Source of the DNA: Epinephelus fuscoguttatus
Taxonomy: Eukaryota > Chordata > Actinopteri > Perciformes > Serranidae
Direction: 5' to 3'
Assembly (NCBI RefSeq): GCF_011397635.1
Contig: NC_064775.1
Coordinates: 13,046,952-13,110,951 of the forward strand
DNA: 64,000 bases
A program made the translations under genes and the position numbers. Positions within the stretch are counted from its first letter, which is position 1; each line of letters opens with the position of its first letter. Below are positions 1 to 13,165 of the stretch, one piece after another. Under the pieces are notes generated by a model. That model did no database searches. It had not been told where the DNA came from and saw nothing but the letters and a program-made list of their open reading frames with translations.

Positions 1-1011
1 ACATCTGCACTTCATCAATTGTATGGCGTAGTGTACGGCATAGTTTTGTGGGCATCCATATTTTAAAATCAGCGTTAAGTGAATAAAACAACGGTGGTCA
101 CTACTGACGGTAGCTTAGCCAAGAGCTGGTGTGTGCAGGCTGTGCCATGTTGCACAAGTGATGATTCTCTCTGAACAGTCAGTGGTCTGCAGTGTCCTCC
201 TAGTATCAGCTTTGCTCACTTGGCATCTCTTTCAAGGTGTTATCAATACACAATCCACATCTTTTGCTAATGGAAAACCAAAAAAGAGCCAGCTCAGTTG
301 AGTAGAGCCGTGCTGTTTCATGCAGTATAAATGCAGCATTTGTTGTCTTCATCTTAGTGCCGTCCTGCTGTGTTCATATCATATTTGAAGGTACAACAGT
401 TCCTTGATCTGTGTGAGTTATTGAAACACCCACATTTGAAAATTTGCATTTAAGCTCAAACCACAAACAAAGTACAGCAGGCACACGGCTGTGCAGTCTA
501 TTGCATGAGTGTAAATACGATAATGAACTCATAATGATTTCTAAAACCAGCACTGGTGGATTCTGATGTTCTGTTTACTGCCTGTGTTGATGACACACTT
601 ATACAGTCGGGGAGGTCTTGTGGGAAAATTCCCAAATATCCCGCCAGCAATTACAGAGGGTTCCAATGTGAAAACATTTTGTAGTTGGCAGTATAAAACC
701 AACACTTTGTGTCAAAAATATATGTCTGCAGACATTTTGTTATAACATCACTTGCTAAATGCCCTACTTGCCAATTATTTCATTTTAAAATACCCAGTAA
801 CACTATGGTAATTATTAGCTAGCAGCTAATTGGACATTGGTAACGGCATATGAAAGACCACATGTCACTTTTTAAAAAAATCCAGCAATTTTTTCCCCCC
901 TCATAAGTATGATTTAGCAAACTTTAATTTATTTGCCTTGATCCTACATACCACCACAAAATCTAATTGTATTTATTGGATTCTGGGATTTTTTTCACAC
1001 ATATTTTAGGG

Positions 1012-1095
1012 TACTGAAATGTATTTTGTGAAGCACTTTGCGACTCTGGTTTAGAAAAGTGCTACAGAAATAAAGATTATCATTATTATTATTTA
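1012..1095 (+). repeat. Short LINE 3'-end fragment
   Basis: The stretch reads GTGAAGCACTTTG, then a spacer, AAAAGTGCT, AAATAAAG and an ATT-rich tail. The same tail arrangement occurs at about 63570-63640, after a recognisable LINE protein remnant. It is therefore taken as a heavily 5'-truncated 3' end of the same kind of retroelement. Class assignment rests on recall of fish LINE tails. Confidence 0.5.
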
Positions 1096-3741
1096 TTATA
1101 TTTCAAACTCGATTGCTTTCAATATATTCTCAATCACCTCATTAATGATGATGCTGAGTCAAGACATAGCATCTTATACATGAGAAAACTTCTTGTATTT
1201 ATGAATTAGCATCTCATGATTATGAGATACTATCTTCCAAACTGTCAGAGTTTTAGAAAGTTAAGATAGGAGATAAGAGAAAATATCTGATAATTATGAG
1301 CCCTAATGCAAAAAGACATGGGTGGTAGATTATTTTTTCCAAGTGGTTGAAATGGACTTCCATAGGACAAGTTCCACTGGTGTGTGTGTTGATAGAACAT
1401 GTTTTTACTATTAGAGATGTGCTGCTGGCAAAGTGAAGCTGCATGAAGCTCAATATTTTGAAAGCCAGCAATGGTCATAACAGCCAGAGTTCGGGCAAAA
1501 ATACTTGAGGTGTACTAGTTTGAATCCCATAATTAGAGCTTGACTTTTTTCCAACTGATTTTTTTAATAAGAAGAGATTGTGTCATGGAATATAGAATAG
1601 CATCTTAACAAAAATGGAATTTCTAACTTTGATACAACACCTTGAAAAATATCGGTAAGTTACATTAACTTACATCAAGGGCATTAAAATCCGATATAGG
1701 ATGAAGTTATTTGTGCACAAAATATGTTGTTTCGTTAAATCAAACCCTCCAGTGCCCTCCCTTCATGACAGTGAGCAGCATCTTGTATTCTTGTGAGAAA
1801 TGTGAGATATTCAGAGGATCTTGGTAATCTCCACACTCCTTAGGGGGATTAGGGGCAGTCGAAGACAGGTTTTATTATACTAGGGAGGAGGAAGGAGGGG
1901 GGATTAATCCAGAAGTCCAGATTTATACAGAAACCTGTCGACTGGATTGAAGATTTCTTTCTACAAAAAAGTGTGTTTGTTAAAAGAAAAAAACATCACA
2001 GGGAGAAAGTCTGCTAGACAGATCATTATGTGCTATCCATCAAACTGCCTTATGGTTTCGGTTCTGTGCTGCCTTGTTGGATGGATGGCAGATAAGTCAT
2101 CATGGAATGAAACTGTTCAATTGCATGGGAGATGCGTCAGATTCAATAAGGACCTATTTCTCTTTTATTTTCCAAGTGAGCCTTATATAAGTGTGGGCTC
2201 TGGCATATTGTACCTTAAATTTAATTTGCAGTGTAATAATAGCAGAAGGGATACACGCTGCAAAACGCTCTTTCAAAGACCCTATGTCGAAATGCTGCAG
2301 GAAATCATACAGCACAGCATTGGAAGCAGCCCTCACATATTGCTTAAAAGTGAATTGCTTTTCAGAAATTCCTCAGTAGTTTGTGTGGGTAGATGTGACC
2401 TTTGCAGAGTACAGTCTCCCATTTATCCTTTCCATATCTACATGGACCTAGAGGACTGGCTGACACCTCACAAAGCTGCAAAGATTAAGATGTCAAGGAA
2501 AGGTTAAGGCTAAGACGCTAAAGCTACTAAAGCTGCACACGCCAGGTTGTTGTGTGCGCGGATGTCCTCGACACTATGCTTCTTGTGGGTGTGTTTAAAA
2601 CACCAAATGAACTCTGGGAAAATGTGGCAACCTGAAACACAGCCAAATTTTAATACAGATGGAGGATTGTGTCCCCAGGAGAAGAGTTTCTATGCAAAGA
2701 TGATCTACATACTTAAATTTGTTTAAGTGTGTGTTGGCTGCCACTCCTCCCATGAGCTCCCCTCACCTAGTTTTCAGCAAAACCACATCTTCACACCCTC
2801 GCTTGCCCGGACACCTCGTCTTTCCGGGAGCATTCTCGGTTCCCTCGTCTCCACACCAGCATCCCTGGGGCTTTTCCTTTATCGCCCAAAATAGCATCTC
2901 ATATCTGCGACCAATGAAGATCACAGTGCAGCACCAGTCTCCTCACTCAACATTTCTCTCCTCACACTCCGTGCTTCTGGAAGGTTTATCAAGTGATGCT
3001 ACCTGCCGATATTCCCTATAACTGGGTTATGTTGTGGTGTGCTACTGACGGATCATTTAGGACTGAAGGAGAGTGTTGTGTTGTATTTTTTGTGTGTGTA
3101 TGTGCTTGTTGGATAGTGATCCCGCTGTGCACAGATGGGGACAGGGATCATTTTGCCTGTAATTGGCACGCAAAGATTAAATTAGTACAAGAGAGAGAAT
3201 CAGATGAGTGAAAATGGATCCCGCTCGACCTCTTGTTCTGGAGACTGATGTGATGAGACTCCCCAGGTCTCTGTGCAGCTGAGCAGCTGAGCTTAGTCAT
3301 CTTGATAACATCCCCTTTAACATGCCGACCTGCTGTTGCTGAATTTGTACCCTCTGACATTCCTCTTTCATTCATCTAATTGCCAGCCTCATTTACTTTT
3401 TTGGGAATCTGAGCCCGTCTGCTGTGTTTTATAGCTCTTCCCATTTGTTTCTCCTGCTCCTCTGTAGTTACCCATTCACCCACTGTCAAGTTGGCTAAGC
3501 TGAAAATCGAACCAGGCTAATATTTTATCTGCTTTGCCAAATGCAGTGTGATCCACAAAATCCTTTCTGGTCAAAGGGTTGAAAGTTCTCCCTGTTTGGA
3601 GTCTCATTGAACACTTTGCTGCAAACATGATCATTTTAAGAATAGATCTGTTTTTTTTTACTTTGGTGTAAAATTGTGGTGATTTATGTGTTAATTAAAA
3701 TCCATAAAAAGTATATTTTATTTCATAAATATCTATTATTA

Positions 3742-4752
3742 GTCCATACCCATTGAGTGCACAGTTGCCCACATACGTTTTCACATGGTGTGTGTTTGGG
3801 ATACAAGTCATAGGAAATTGCAGATTTAATAGTCAGCTGAACCCATTAGGAAGAGCAATGTATTCAGACAGAGTTTTTGTGAATTTGATAGTATGATGTC
3901 CCATGTACAATTTCCTGAACCTGCTGCCCTACAATTTGGCCACAGGGGGAGCCACAGCGATCGGTCGCATTTTAGCCATTTTTAAGCTTTTTTCTGTTGT
4001 TATAGCGCCACCCAGTTTCCAATTAGAGTTAAATTTCTCCAGTCACCTTGAGGCGTCCTGTTCTACATATCTACCAAATTTAGTAAAACTCAATATGGCG
4101 GTTCAGCCTAGGTCAGAAACTAGCTCTCTAGCGCCCCCATTTTGTTTGATGGGGTCAATAATGGAGGGGTCCCCTCAGATTATGTGTGGTCATATGCCTA
4201 CAAAGTTGCGTGGTGATGGGTGAAACCCTTGAGATGTTATACACCTTTATGTGATGAGCCACGCCCTCCGCAATATTCATTGCCTTATAGAAGCTCAGTT
4301 TTAGGAAGTTTTCCAACTTTTGCCAAGAGGGAACTTTAGATATTGGTCCCTAGATTATGTTCACCCAGTTTCATGCAGATCAGTCAAACTTCCTAGGAAG
4401 AGGTCGATTTTAAGTGTTTTTCAAAAAATTCAAAATCTATATAACAGGAAGTTATGGTTCCTTGAGGCAAATTTGTTCCTCGTGAGGAGAGGCATCTCTC
4501 TGCAAAGTTTCATGTCTCTACGACATATGGGGCATGAGATATGCCCATTCAAAGTTTGCAAATTCAATCGCGCCCCCCTTTGGCCAATTGATGTAATATT
4601 GCTTCATTCGCATCCTCCCATGACCCTCTACCACTGTGCCAAATTTCACATGGATTGACCAAGTCAGTGAGGAGAAAAACGTGGAACAGACACACAGACA
4701 GACACAACCACACCCTCACAGGCAGAGTTTTCGTCATTATATACGAAGATTA
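3742..4752 (+). repeat. Interspersed repeat, copy A
   Basis: This roughly 1-kb stretch is repeated almost base for base at 32805-33998. The near-identical core begins at CACAGGGGGAGCCACAGC (about 3941 here, 33184 there) and ends in an ACAGACACACAGACAGACAC-like tract before a TTCGTCATT end. Copy A lacks a short stretch (TGGCGGAA) present in the other copy. Its reading frames also occur in the repeat copy and resemble no protein I know. I cannot assign a transposon class or find clear terminal repeats. Confidence 0.8.
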
Positions 4753-5009
4753 AAGGACCAAAAATCCGAATTAAAGTTTGGGGAGAAAAAGATTTAACTG
4801 ACAGTGGCCTGGCAATAAAAGCAAACAACTCAGCAACTTTTGTCAGATTTTTATTGAAAAATGTTGCTAAATCACCATTAATGATCAGAATATGTCATGG
4901 CTATCGCCTTTTTCAAATTGAAATCCTTGAATTTACATAACTTTAACTTCTTTTTCAAAGTCTAAAAACCTACATTAAATGATTTTTCGGCCAAGCTGTA
5001 AACACATCA

Positions 5010-5920
5010 TTATCTCTGCCTGGACGTAAGCCTAGAATGGATCATGCATTTGGTCGTGTGTGCGCGTGTGTGAATTTGCGTGTCTGCAGCTAATCTCGCA
5101 AACTACTGGATCAATCAGCCTAATATTTTGTGAGCCTATGAATGACTGTGCTCTTATGGTTGCAGTGATTCACAATTCACACAAAATTTATTTATTAACT
5201 GTTTTGTATGTCATTAGCCCTTTTTAGGTAGGAATTGTGCAAATTTGCAGGAAAGCCCAGTCTTTTTTCAGCATTGGCAGTATGAAAACAAAATCGGGGA
5301 GTGCAGCAAAATGCCGCCTACCTACTTTTGTTTACACAGATTGCGCCTTTTTTCGGGGCAGCAAGTAACAAAACATGTAGCTCAGCGTGTGACGTAAACA
5401 GTGATGTGGGAGGGAAGCCACGGCTGGTCAGTCCTTCGGCGATTCTCTCGTAAGTCGGCCTGTTCTTCACCGTTTCTGTCATCTGATGGTTAATAGCCTC
5501 TTCATTTGCAAGGGCAGGGAGGCTGCGCAATTCCTTGTCTCCCCAGTTGCTTATCTTTACCGTGTCTGTCAGGTTTGTGTTTCCCTCTTGCTACTAGCTG
5601 CTTGCTAATTCCTGCTATCAGCTGTTTCCTGTTTGCACGTGCGCCATCATCAACAGCTCCTCCCAAAAGTCATCAACAGCCACCAATATGTCTACCCTAC
5701 GAGGCAGAAAATTGGGCACCTTGGATCAACTCGCCAATCCGGCTCAGTGTGTCTCAACGCTTGCAGCTTGTCGGCAAAACGGCCCAACATTCGCGGAAAA
5801 TCTGGCAGTGTAAAAGGGGCTAGTGACTGCTGACTCCTCACTCGTCTTAAAAAGCTGTTAGGGGCAAGAAAATCACATAGCAAAAATGTCTGAAAAACAA
5901 CAAGCCTTATCTTATCTTTT
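5010..5920 (+). repeat. Older interspersed repeat, interrupted by a MITE
   Basis: The two flanks, about 5020-5216 and 5821-5915, align with one continuous stretch at about 45908-46140. Shared landmarks are TAAGCCT, a GT-rich run, GGTTGCAGTG, TTATTRACTGTTTT, GACTGCTG and CTCCTCACTC. The 604 bp between the flanks are absent from the other copy, which identifies them as an insertion. Confidence 0.6.
5217..5820. mobile_element. MITE-like insertion with TA duplication
   Basis: The element starts GCCCTTTTTAGG and ends TAAAAGGGGC, an imperfect terminal inverted repeat. It is flanked by TA at 5215-5216 and 5821-5822. The related repeat near 46045 carries the unoccupied site. No transposase frame is visible, so it is non-autonomous. 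A TA target suggests Tc1/mariner-like mobilisation, but a two-base duplication is weak evidence for a class. Confidence 0.6.
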
Positions 5921-8900
5921 ACAGGCAGTGTAGGAGGTTTAAAAAATATTTGGGTGGTAATTTTGCCCCCACTGTTTAAAAAAATTGGGGCATTTACAAC
6001 ATTTTGGGGCCACTTTTTTTTTTTTTTTTAAGAAAATTAGTAACTAGTGCATAAAGTTGCTGTCTCTGGGGTGAAATGAGCCCAGATTAAAATGCCTGAG
6101 TAAATAACACACACTATTGCTGTTCCAAAGAGAAGTGTTCAATCAGCTGTAATTGTTCACACATACCCATCTGCATGTGTGAGAGAAAGCAGGAGACAGG
6201 TGTAACTATTTAGGCTTGCTTTTTTAGCTCTAAATACGCTTCACTGTGTATAATGCATTAGTTTATAGATATATTTAAAAATTAATCACAGTCTTCCATG
6301 TGAACTTTTTTTTACATCCTCTTCAGAAACTATAGAGGGTCTATTGGAAATATTTTGGGGAAAAAAGGCAGCGTTTCAGTGCTGACGTTTTGAGCATTGA
6401 TTGAATAAAATAATAAACTTGACTATCCAACACTGCATCATTAGTTAGTAGACTGAAAAAATATGTTGTAGATTTGGTACAAGCTCACTTCACTTGGTGC
6501 ACTGAGCTAAGGAACGTCAGCACTGAGCACCCCACTGATGATTTCATCCAGCCACCGGTTGAGAGGCAATCCCGCATCTTCAGTGAAGTCGGCTGTGAAC
6601 AACCCCTTTCACATTTTAGTATTCATTTGATCTATTGTTAATATATGAATATTGTACGGGTGCAGCTTTAAACACATTCATTTTCATATCTCTCACATTT
6701 AAGAGTTTTTACAGTGTTTTCTAGGCTGCTGCTGACAAGGTTCATTATTTTATGTGCGATGTGAGAAACGTGTGTGAAGCTGTCATTATCACAAGCAAAG
6801 TAGCATTGAAAAGTGGTTTTGGAGAGATAAAACTGAACTGTTAAAAACAGCATGTGACTTGAGGCGGAGATGACTGAAGGTTATTTTATTTTTTACTGTA
6901 ATTTCCACTTACAGGCAATGGTTAAGGAATCCCTTGAGGGTACAGAAACACCTTTAAAATGGATCTGTGCCAACTGTGCGAGTTATCAACACCCTAACTT
7001 CAGTGTGAAATCGATGTGCAGTCCTGTGCTTGTTTTCAAACTGGCTTCTTCTCCAAACTTGGCTGATAGAAATGGCTTCCAAAGTGATACTTCATTGACA
7101 GCACTTGTTGGAACAGTGTGAGGTGGAGCTGGAGAAGTAATCATTCTTCAGAAATGCCTCAACTAAAAGCAGCATGATGTATTTTCAATTTTAAAAAGAT
7201 GAAATAAATGAGATTATTGTCGATCCAGATAGGTTTTGTATGGGCTGCTTCTTCAGCAGCATAAATAGTTTCCATCAAGGCTTTTATCATGAGACTGACT
7301 GTGTCCTTGATGGTAGTGAGTGAATTAACAAGGCAGATATTGATCTTTTGCTGCGAGTTTCCTCTGTAGCTTTTTGATGGTGATTTAGAGAGTGAGAGAG
7401 AGACAATTGGGGAGAGAGACGGAGAGAGGGCGATCAATAGTGTTTGCAGGTTTGCTGTATGGAGAAAGGTGACAGGCAGCGAGAAGGGCATGAACGAGGC
7501 GTCAGATTGATCGGCAGCAAAATGCGACAAGCTGATTTAAGTTTACCTTGACGTGCATGATTACACATGCAAGGTTGTCAGTGATTTTGCTATTATGTGA
7601 CAGAATCAGCATCTTGTACATTCACTTAAATATCTCTGAGAATATTTGATTTTGGCTGGATCAATCAGATATCCGAGAACATCAAAAATGTTCCCACTTT
7701 GTCCTGTTCAGGCCTGAAAGACTTGAAAGCCATTTAGCACATTAGCAAAGAGGTTAGGCACCAGCTTGGAATAAACCAGAGCGAATGACAGATGATGTTT
7801 GAGAGAGATGGATGGTGAAGAAAGGTTATTTTAGCTCACGACAGCCTCATCAACCAACACACAGTTATAGGCACTGTTTCTTCTTTGGGATTTCTCAAGA
7901 ACAATAGAGATTTTAGATACACCAGAACTATTAAAGCTGCTATAATGAATAATTTTATATCAATAATAGATCAAATTACTTCATGTAATATGAGGGGGGT
8001 CACTTTTAACTTCAAACGGAAGAAGAATTACCATCTGGCACTGCAGTTAGCCTCAGCCACAGGGAACTATAGTATGTTTTAGCATCTTTAAGCTGATGGT
8101 TTGGGGTCATTCTCACCATTTTGGTGCATCTCAGCATACTAAACTACCAACTGTCTAATACACTCGGATTACCACACAGGCTGTATGGATTGTAGCTGCT
8201 GCTACTGAGGAAATGTAAGCACTGGACCAGGGACAGTTGTGAGAGTCCACCAGCCCACACACAATGACAGGGCTACCTTTTAGAATAATGCAGCTAACGT
8301 TACCTAGCGAATATTAACAGGTTTAACGACAGAGTCCACCTGTCCGGGATCAGACCCGCGGCGCAAAAAAGACTGAATGTGGGTATCGTATAAGTGGAGA
8401 AGTTTCAATACTACTTGGAACTGGATTATAGCAGTCAGCACCTGAAAGGTATTGGGTCCTGATACCCAAACCTATTCTTGCCTCTCTCATCAGCATTGTT
8501 CAAGCCACAGCAGGAGGCTCTAAAAACAGACTAAACACTACTTTCCAAACATCAAACAGCAGACAGACAATGTTAGAAACTAGCAACTGAATATAGTGGA
8601 GCATTTACCAGCTAAAAAGCTTGAGTTGGTCGCGACCAAAGCAGTGCTAAAAGACAACGGATATTGCTGCTTTTTTCAAATGGCCAGAAACACAGCGACA
8701 AAATAAATATTTTTTACTGAAAGCACTAATAGAAATGCCTGGATAAGAATACAGAGCATCTCCTACTGGTGATGTCATGAATGTTTACTTCTTTAATATA
8801 TGCTAAAAAAAATGCTCAATCAAAGTGACACTATCTGTTCCTTGCATGAGAAACACTCAGCCATTCATCCAACCAGTAATTATTCTTGACCTTCATAATC

Positions 8901-10164
8901 TGACCCTGCCTCTGTCCCTGACACAAGTAAGAAGAGAGCTTTGACATTTGCTGGTCTTTGTCAATAGGTCACGATGAAAGCGCAGACGCAGAAAGGCGGG
9001 GTTGCATGGACATTTATTGATCTGGCTGTCTCGCGGTTAGCTGTACAGATAGATGATAGGCACAGGAGGAGGAAAAGACTGAGCTGTTTTCCAGGAAGTA
9101 CAACAAAGGAACGCTTTGTGAGGCGCTCGTGTGTGTCCATCCATCTAGTGCTGTCCATTCAACCCAGTGAAGATGGCAGGGTAATTCACTTAGCTTCCAC
9201 TGTGGATGGCCATTATCTCTGGGTGGTGTGCCTGTCTGCGTATGTGTTCTGCCATGATATCATCATGGCACTCACTTAAGTATATATCACAGCTGATTGA
9301 TATCTGCCGTCTGGCAATAATTGCTAAATTGTGGACCTTTTAAGGCTGTTTGGCTGTGCACTCTTTGCTCAGCAACACAACTTCTCTCACAATTAATCTA
9401 AATTCTCACTTTAGCAGTGAACTCAAAACAATCACAGCTGTACAGATGCTCTTGTTGTCAAAGCTCCAGTACATCAACTAGGCTACACTGCAAATTTAGA
9501 GCAAAACAACTTAACTGATGGCAATCAATGCATTTTAAAAGCACACTGTATTATGCAGAGTTGTCCGTGACTCTTTGTAAACATGCCTTCCAGAAAGTGA
9601 AAGTAGAAGCCAACCATGAATTGAATCTCATTTTGTGTTTCACCTTGCAAAATTTGCACATTTTCAGCTCTGTCTCTTGGATGCCTGCTTCTTATAGTCT
9701 GGCACCTAATTGCTACCTTTTTATAAAGCCTTAATGAGTGTAATGAGTGCCCAACCAATTTGGGATTTTTGAAACTGAAATTGATACCGATATTAGAGAG
9801 AAAAATTAGTATATTGAATTTTTGAGCCAGAATAAAAATAGACTTTTCTATGTGGTTTGTCTTCTGATTTGGCACCAATATGACCATGGAAAGATACTCA
9901 GAAGGCTGCTTTCTTTAGAAAATGACTGTACTGAAGAAAACTTGACATTATAACACACTGTCAACAAATTCTAGAAATGAACAAATGGCTGGTTTTGCTA
10001 GATGCCTGGCTTGTCTTTGCTTTGCAGGTATTTGCAGACAAGTACAACATCTTAGGAGACGTAGTCCCACACTGTTTCAGTCATCTGTGGGCAATAAGAG
10101 TGAAAAAAACATTTTATTTGAGCTGTTCCTTTTAACTCATCATATATTTTACATATAATATTGA

Positions 10165-10350
10165 TCCGAAAAGTAACTAGCAACTATAGTTGTGAAATAA
10201 ATGTAGTTGAATAAAATGTACTGCTATAGCGGAGTAGAAGTATAGTGTAGCCAAAAATGGAAATACTGAGATAAAGTACAAGTACCTCTAAATTTAACCA
10301 AAGTACAGTACTTGAGTAAATGTGACTGACTTAGTTACTTTCCACCACTG
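10165..10350. repeat. hAT-like MITE fragment
   Basis: The stretch is rich in AAGTAC/GTACTT words and ends in TTACTTTCCACCACTG, a terminus seen again on the intact small element at 49312-49589. Only one end is clear, so this is taken as a truncated copy. Fish hAT-type MITEs with CAGTGGTGGAA ends are known to me from recall. Confidence 0.5.
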
Positions 10351-10584
10351 CTCTCTACTAAACCAGCCAGCTACATGATTGATGCTACACACTTGTTGCT
10401 ATTCTAAACCATTATTTCACTGAACACATTTAAATTTTTGTAAATGCGACAACTGTAGTTGTTGGGCTGGGTTTTGTACCAAACTTTGAGGCCTGAACAA
10501 AACAGTCTGGTGTGAATACATGCTTGTTCATTAGCTTCCACTTGTCTGTCATGGTACAAAGGAGCTATGTGATTAGCTAGTTAG

Positions 10585-12092
10585 TAGGGTTGGGTACCGT
10601 TCATAATTGAACTGATACGGTACCAGTACCGGTATCTGGAATTCGGTACCGGTATCAAATGGTACCTTATTTCAGTACTTTTTAACCCTATGGGCCATAG
10701 GCCTTTTTGGGGTATTTTTACTGCCTTTACTTTTAAGCTCATATCACAGTCATTATAAAGGCTACATACACATGTTATATCTTGTTTTTTTTTTTCAATG
10801 AAAAAAACAAATCTGTGTTACTAAATTCTTACATTTTTACATGTATCTCACCATAGCAAGTTGGAAGTTGACATATTCTGCCATATATGAAGAGGGGAGA
10901 CTCTCTGGAATCTGGCAATATAAGAACCATGATGGTGGGACATTCTGTCACTTCACAGCTGTCCAAAACATGTGGTTTGTGCCAGGCGGACATGATTGCC
11001 AGTATTTTTTCATTATTGCAAGAAATTCCACTGACTTATTCACAAGTCAAAAATGTGTTTTATCTGAAAGAAACATGCAATATTTACATCTAAGATCATA
11101 GAAAAATAGTCAACCAAGTGCAATGATGTCCTCCAAGATATTTGTTTTTCAGTTTCAGTTATATATTGGGGAGACATTTTGGGCATTGGTGGGGGGGCAC
11201 GTGTCTCCCTCAGTGTATATGGTGACTACTGCCCTGTCAGCATGCACAATTAGGCTGCAGTTGTCTGGGTGTGCAAAGATGAAGTGCGCTTGTCTTGTCA
11301 TACAAAGTTTGATGGAGTGTCAACTGGACAATATGGAGATACTTGCATCTTGAAAGCCGGACTACAAATGTGGATAGACAGGGAGAAACACACGCAAGCC
11401 TAAGACGTGGTAAGATACGATATTCCTCATTATACGAAGTGACTGATAAAAAGATCTGTATAATGGATTGTAAAGAAATTCGTCAGGTTTTTATTTTGTA
11501 GACAATAGATCTGGATTTATAGCGTGATGGGATGACAGCACCATGATGTGTGTGGTCCTGCGCTTTCATGTGATATGCGTGGCATTTCTGTGTGAGCCTG
11601 CGTTTGTGAGTAATCCATCCAACAGTAATGTGTGTGCAAAACTGTATGAAAGCTCTGTTGTACATCATTTTATTGTAACTTTTATCAATTTTTTTCATTG
11701 GATTACCGACAAGTTGTTCCTTGTCGTAAAGCTACAGTTCTGCTGTTTCCGCTGATATGCGTGGCTTCTTGCTATGACGGAGAAAATCCACAGAGAAGAA
11801 AGGGTGTGAATTTGGACGCACTATGCGTTGTTCGGGCCCATAGTCTAAACTTCTCAGTTTCAACATTTTGTTGAGAACATTTAGGAACAGTGCTGCACGT
11901 GAACTTTTGTCTGCACATTTTTTTTGTCGCCATTGGTGCTGAGTCTGAGGTGCAAGTCATGCACTCTCGCTCCGCCTCCACCTCAGGTACTGAAATTTGG
12001 CACCGATTCATTTTAAGTGAATCAGTACTCGGTAGTACCGACGTGAATTGGTACCAAGTACAAAAAGTACAGAGTTTCGGTATCCAACCCTA
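10585..12092. mobile_element. Non-autonomous hAT-type transposon with 8-bp target duplication
   Basis: The left end reads TAGGGTTGGGTACCG and the right end is the inverse complement of TAGGGTTGGATACCG (14 of 15 match). An exact 8-bp duplication, CTAGTTAG, lies at 10577-10584 and 12093-12100. An 8-bp duplication is the hallmark of the hAT superfamily. The ends are packed with GGTACC and GGTATC words. The 1508-bp interior has no frame resembling a hAT transposase, so the element would depend on a transposase from elsewhere. Confidence 0.85.
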
Positions 12093-13165
12093 CTAGTTAG
12101 CTAATATAGCAAATGAGTAACATTACAATAAGCTTGTTGTGAAGTTGATTAAAAAAAAATGGGGACATTGTTTGTTAACTTTCAAGCATCACAGCTAACC
12201 AACTAGATAACAATGTAGCTCTGATGCTTAAATTTCAATCTGCGTCATGACTGTACTGACAAACTATAGATGGCTAACACTAGCTACCTTGCTAACATAG
12301 CAAACAGATAAATGTGATAAGCATGAGTGACGTGGACGCTTTTCAAGGAAAATGTTAACATTAAAGGGAAAATGGTGGTGTCATTGTTTATTAACTTTCC
12401 AATATATATTTCACAAACTAGCTGACAACTTACCATGAAGAGACTGCTCCACTCCGCTCCGCTGGCGTCTGATCAGCTGTGAGTGTGAAACTCTCTGCTA
12501 ACATTACAAGAGGATGGGCCACACAGTGCTAAGAGCATTGTATACAATGGAGTCGGAGCGCACTTTGCTGGATAAATCACCCCAAGCATTGTTTTCAGCA
12601 ATATATGTTCTGGAAAAAATGTTTTCATGTCCACGCATATCAGAAAATGTATACCCCAATAATGATCTATCTGTGATAGGTGCATAACTATAATATCAGG
12701 CTTTTTGGCTTCATTTTTTTGAATCTATCCTTTTCAAAAATTTAATCAGAAAGTTTTTAGTTGTGCTATTTAAATATTTGCAAAGGCTCACTCCACAGCA
12801 TTCAAATGCACATCTTGCAGACGAAACAGCTGAGGTAAAAGCAAAACTTACTGAAAACAGAGTTTGGTTATCAGGCAGTCAGAACAGGTGGTCCAGTGTG
12901 GCCAAGCAGGTGGGCAACAAAGCAGGTAAGGGGTCATTATCAAAGCAGGCAGGAACAGGAGGACAAAAAGGCTGGAACACTTTAGCAGCACAGATGGCAG
13001 CAAACAATAACTGAAGGCCAGGTATGCTGGGGAGCTGATGAGGGAATGTGGAGCAGGTGTGCAGGTGGGTGTGGGGGGACAGTTGATGTTGAAAGGTGGC
13101 AACACACTGAGGACAACTGCTGGACAGGGAGTGAACTGCATGTTCTGAAATGACAGCAGGCATTA

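Noticed and set aside
1947..2507. Open frame of 186 codons on the plus strand
   Set aside because: It starts at TTG rather than ATG, shows no domain or family pattern, and lies in the hs6st3 intron. Chance is the simpler reading.
12848..13163. Overlapping Cys/Pro-rich minus-strand frames
   Set aside because: Both come from a G-rich plus-strand stretch at the edge of a transposon, with no cysteine pattern of a known family.
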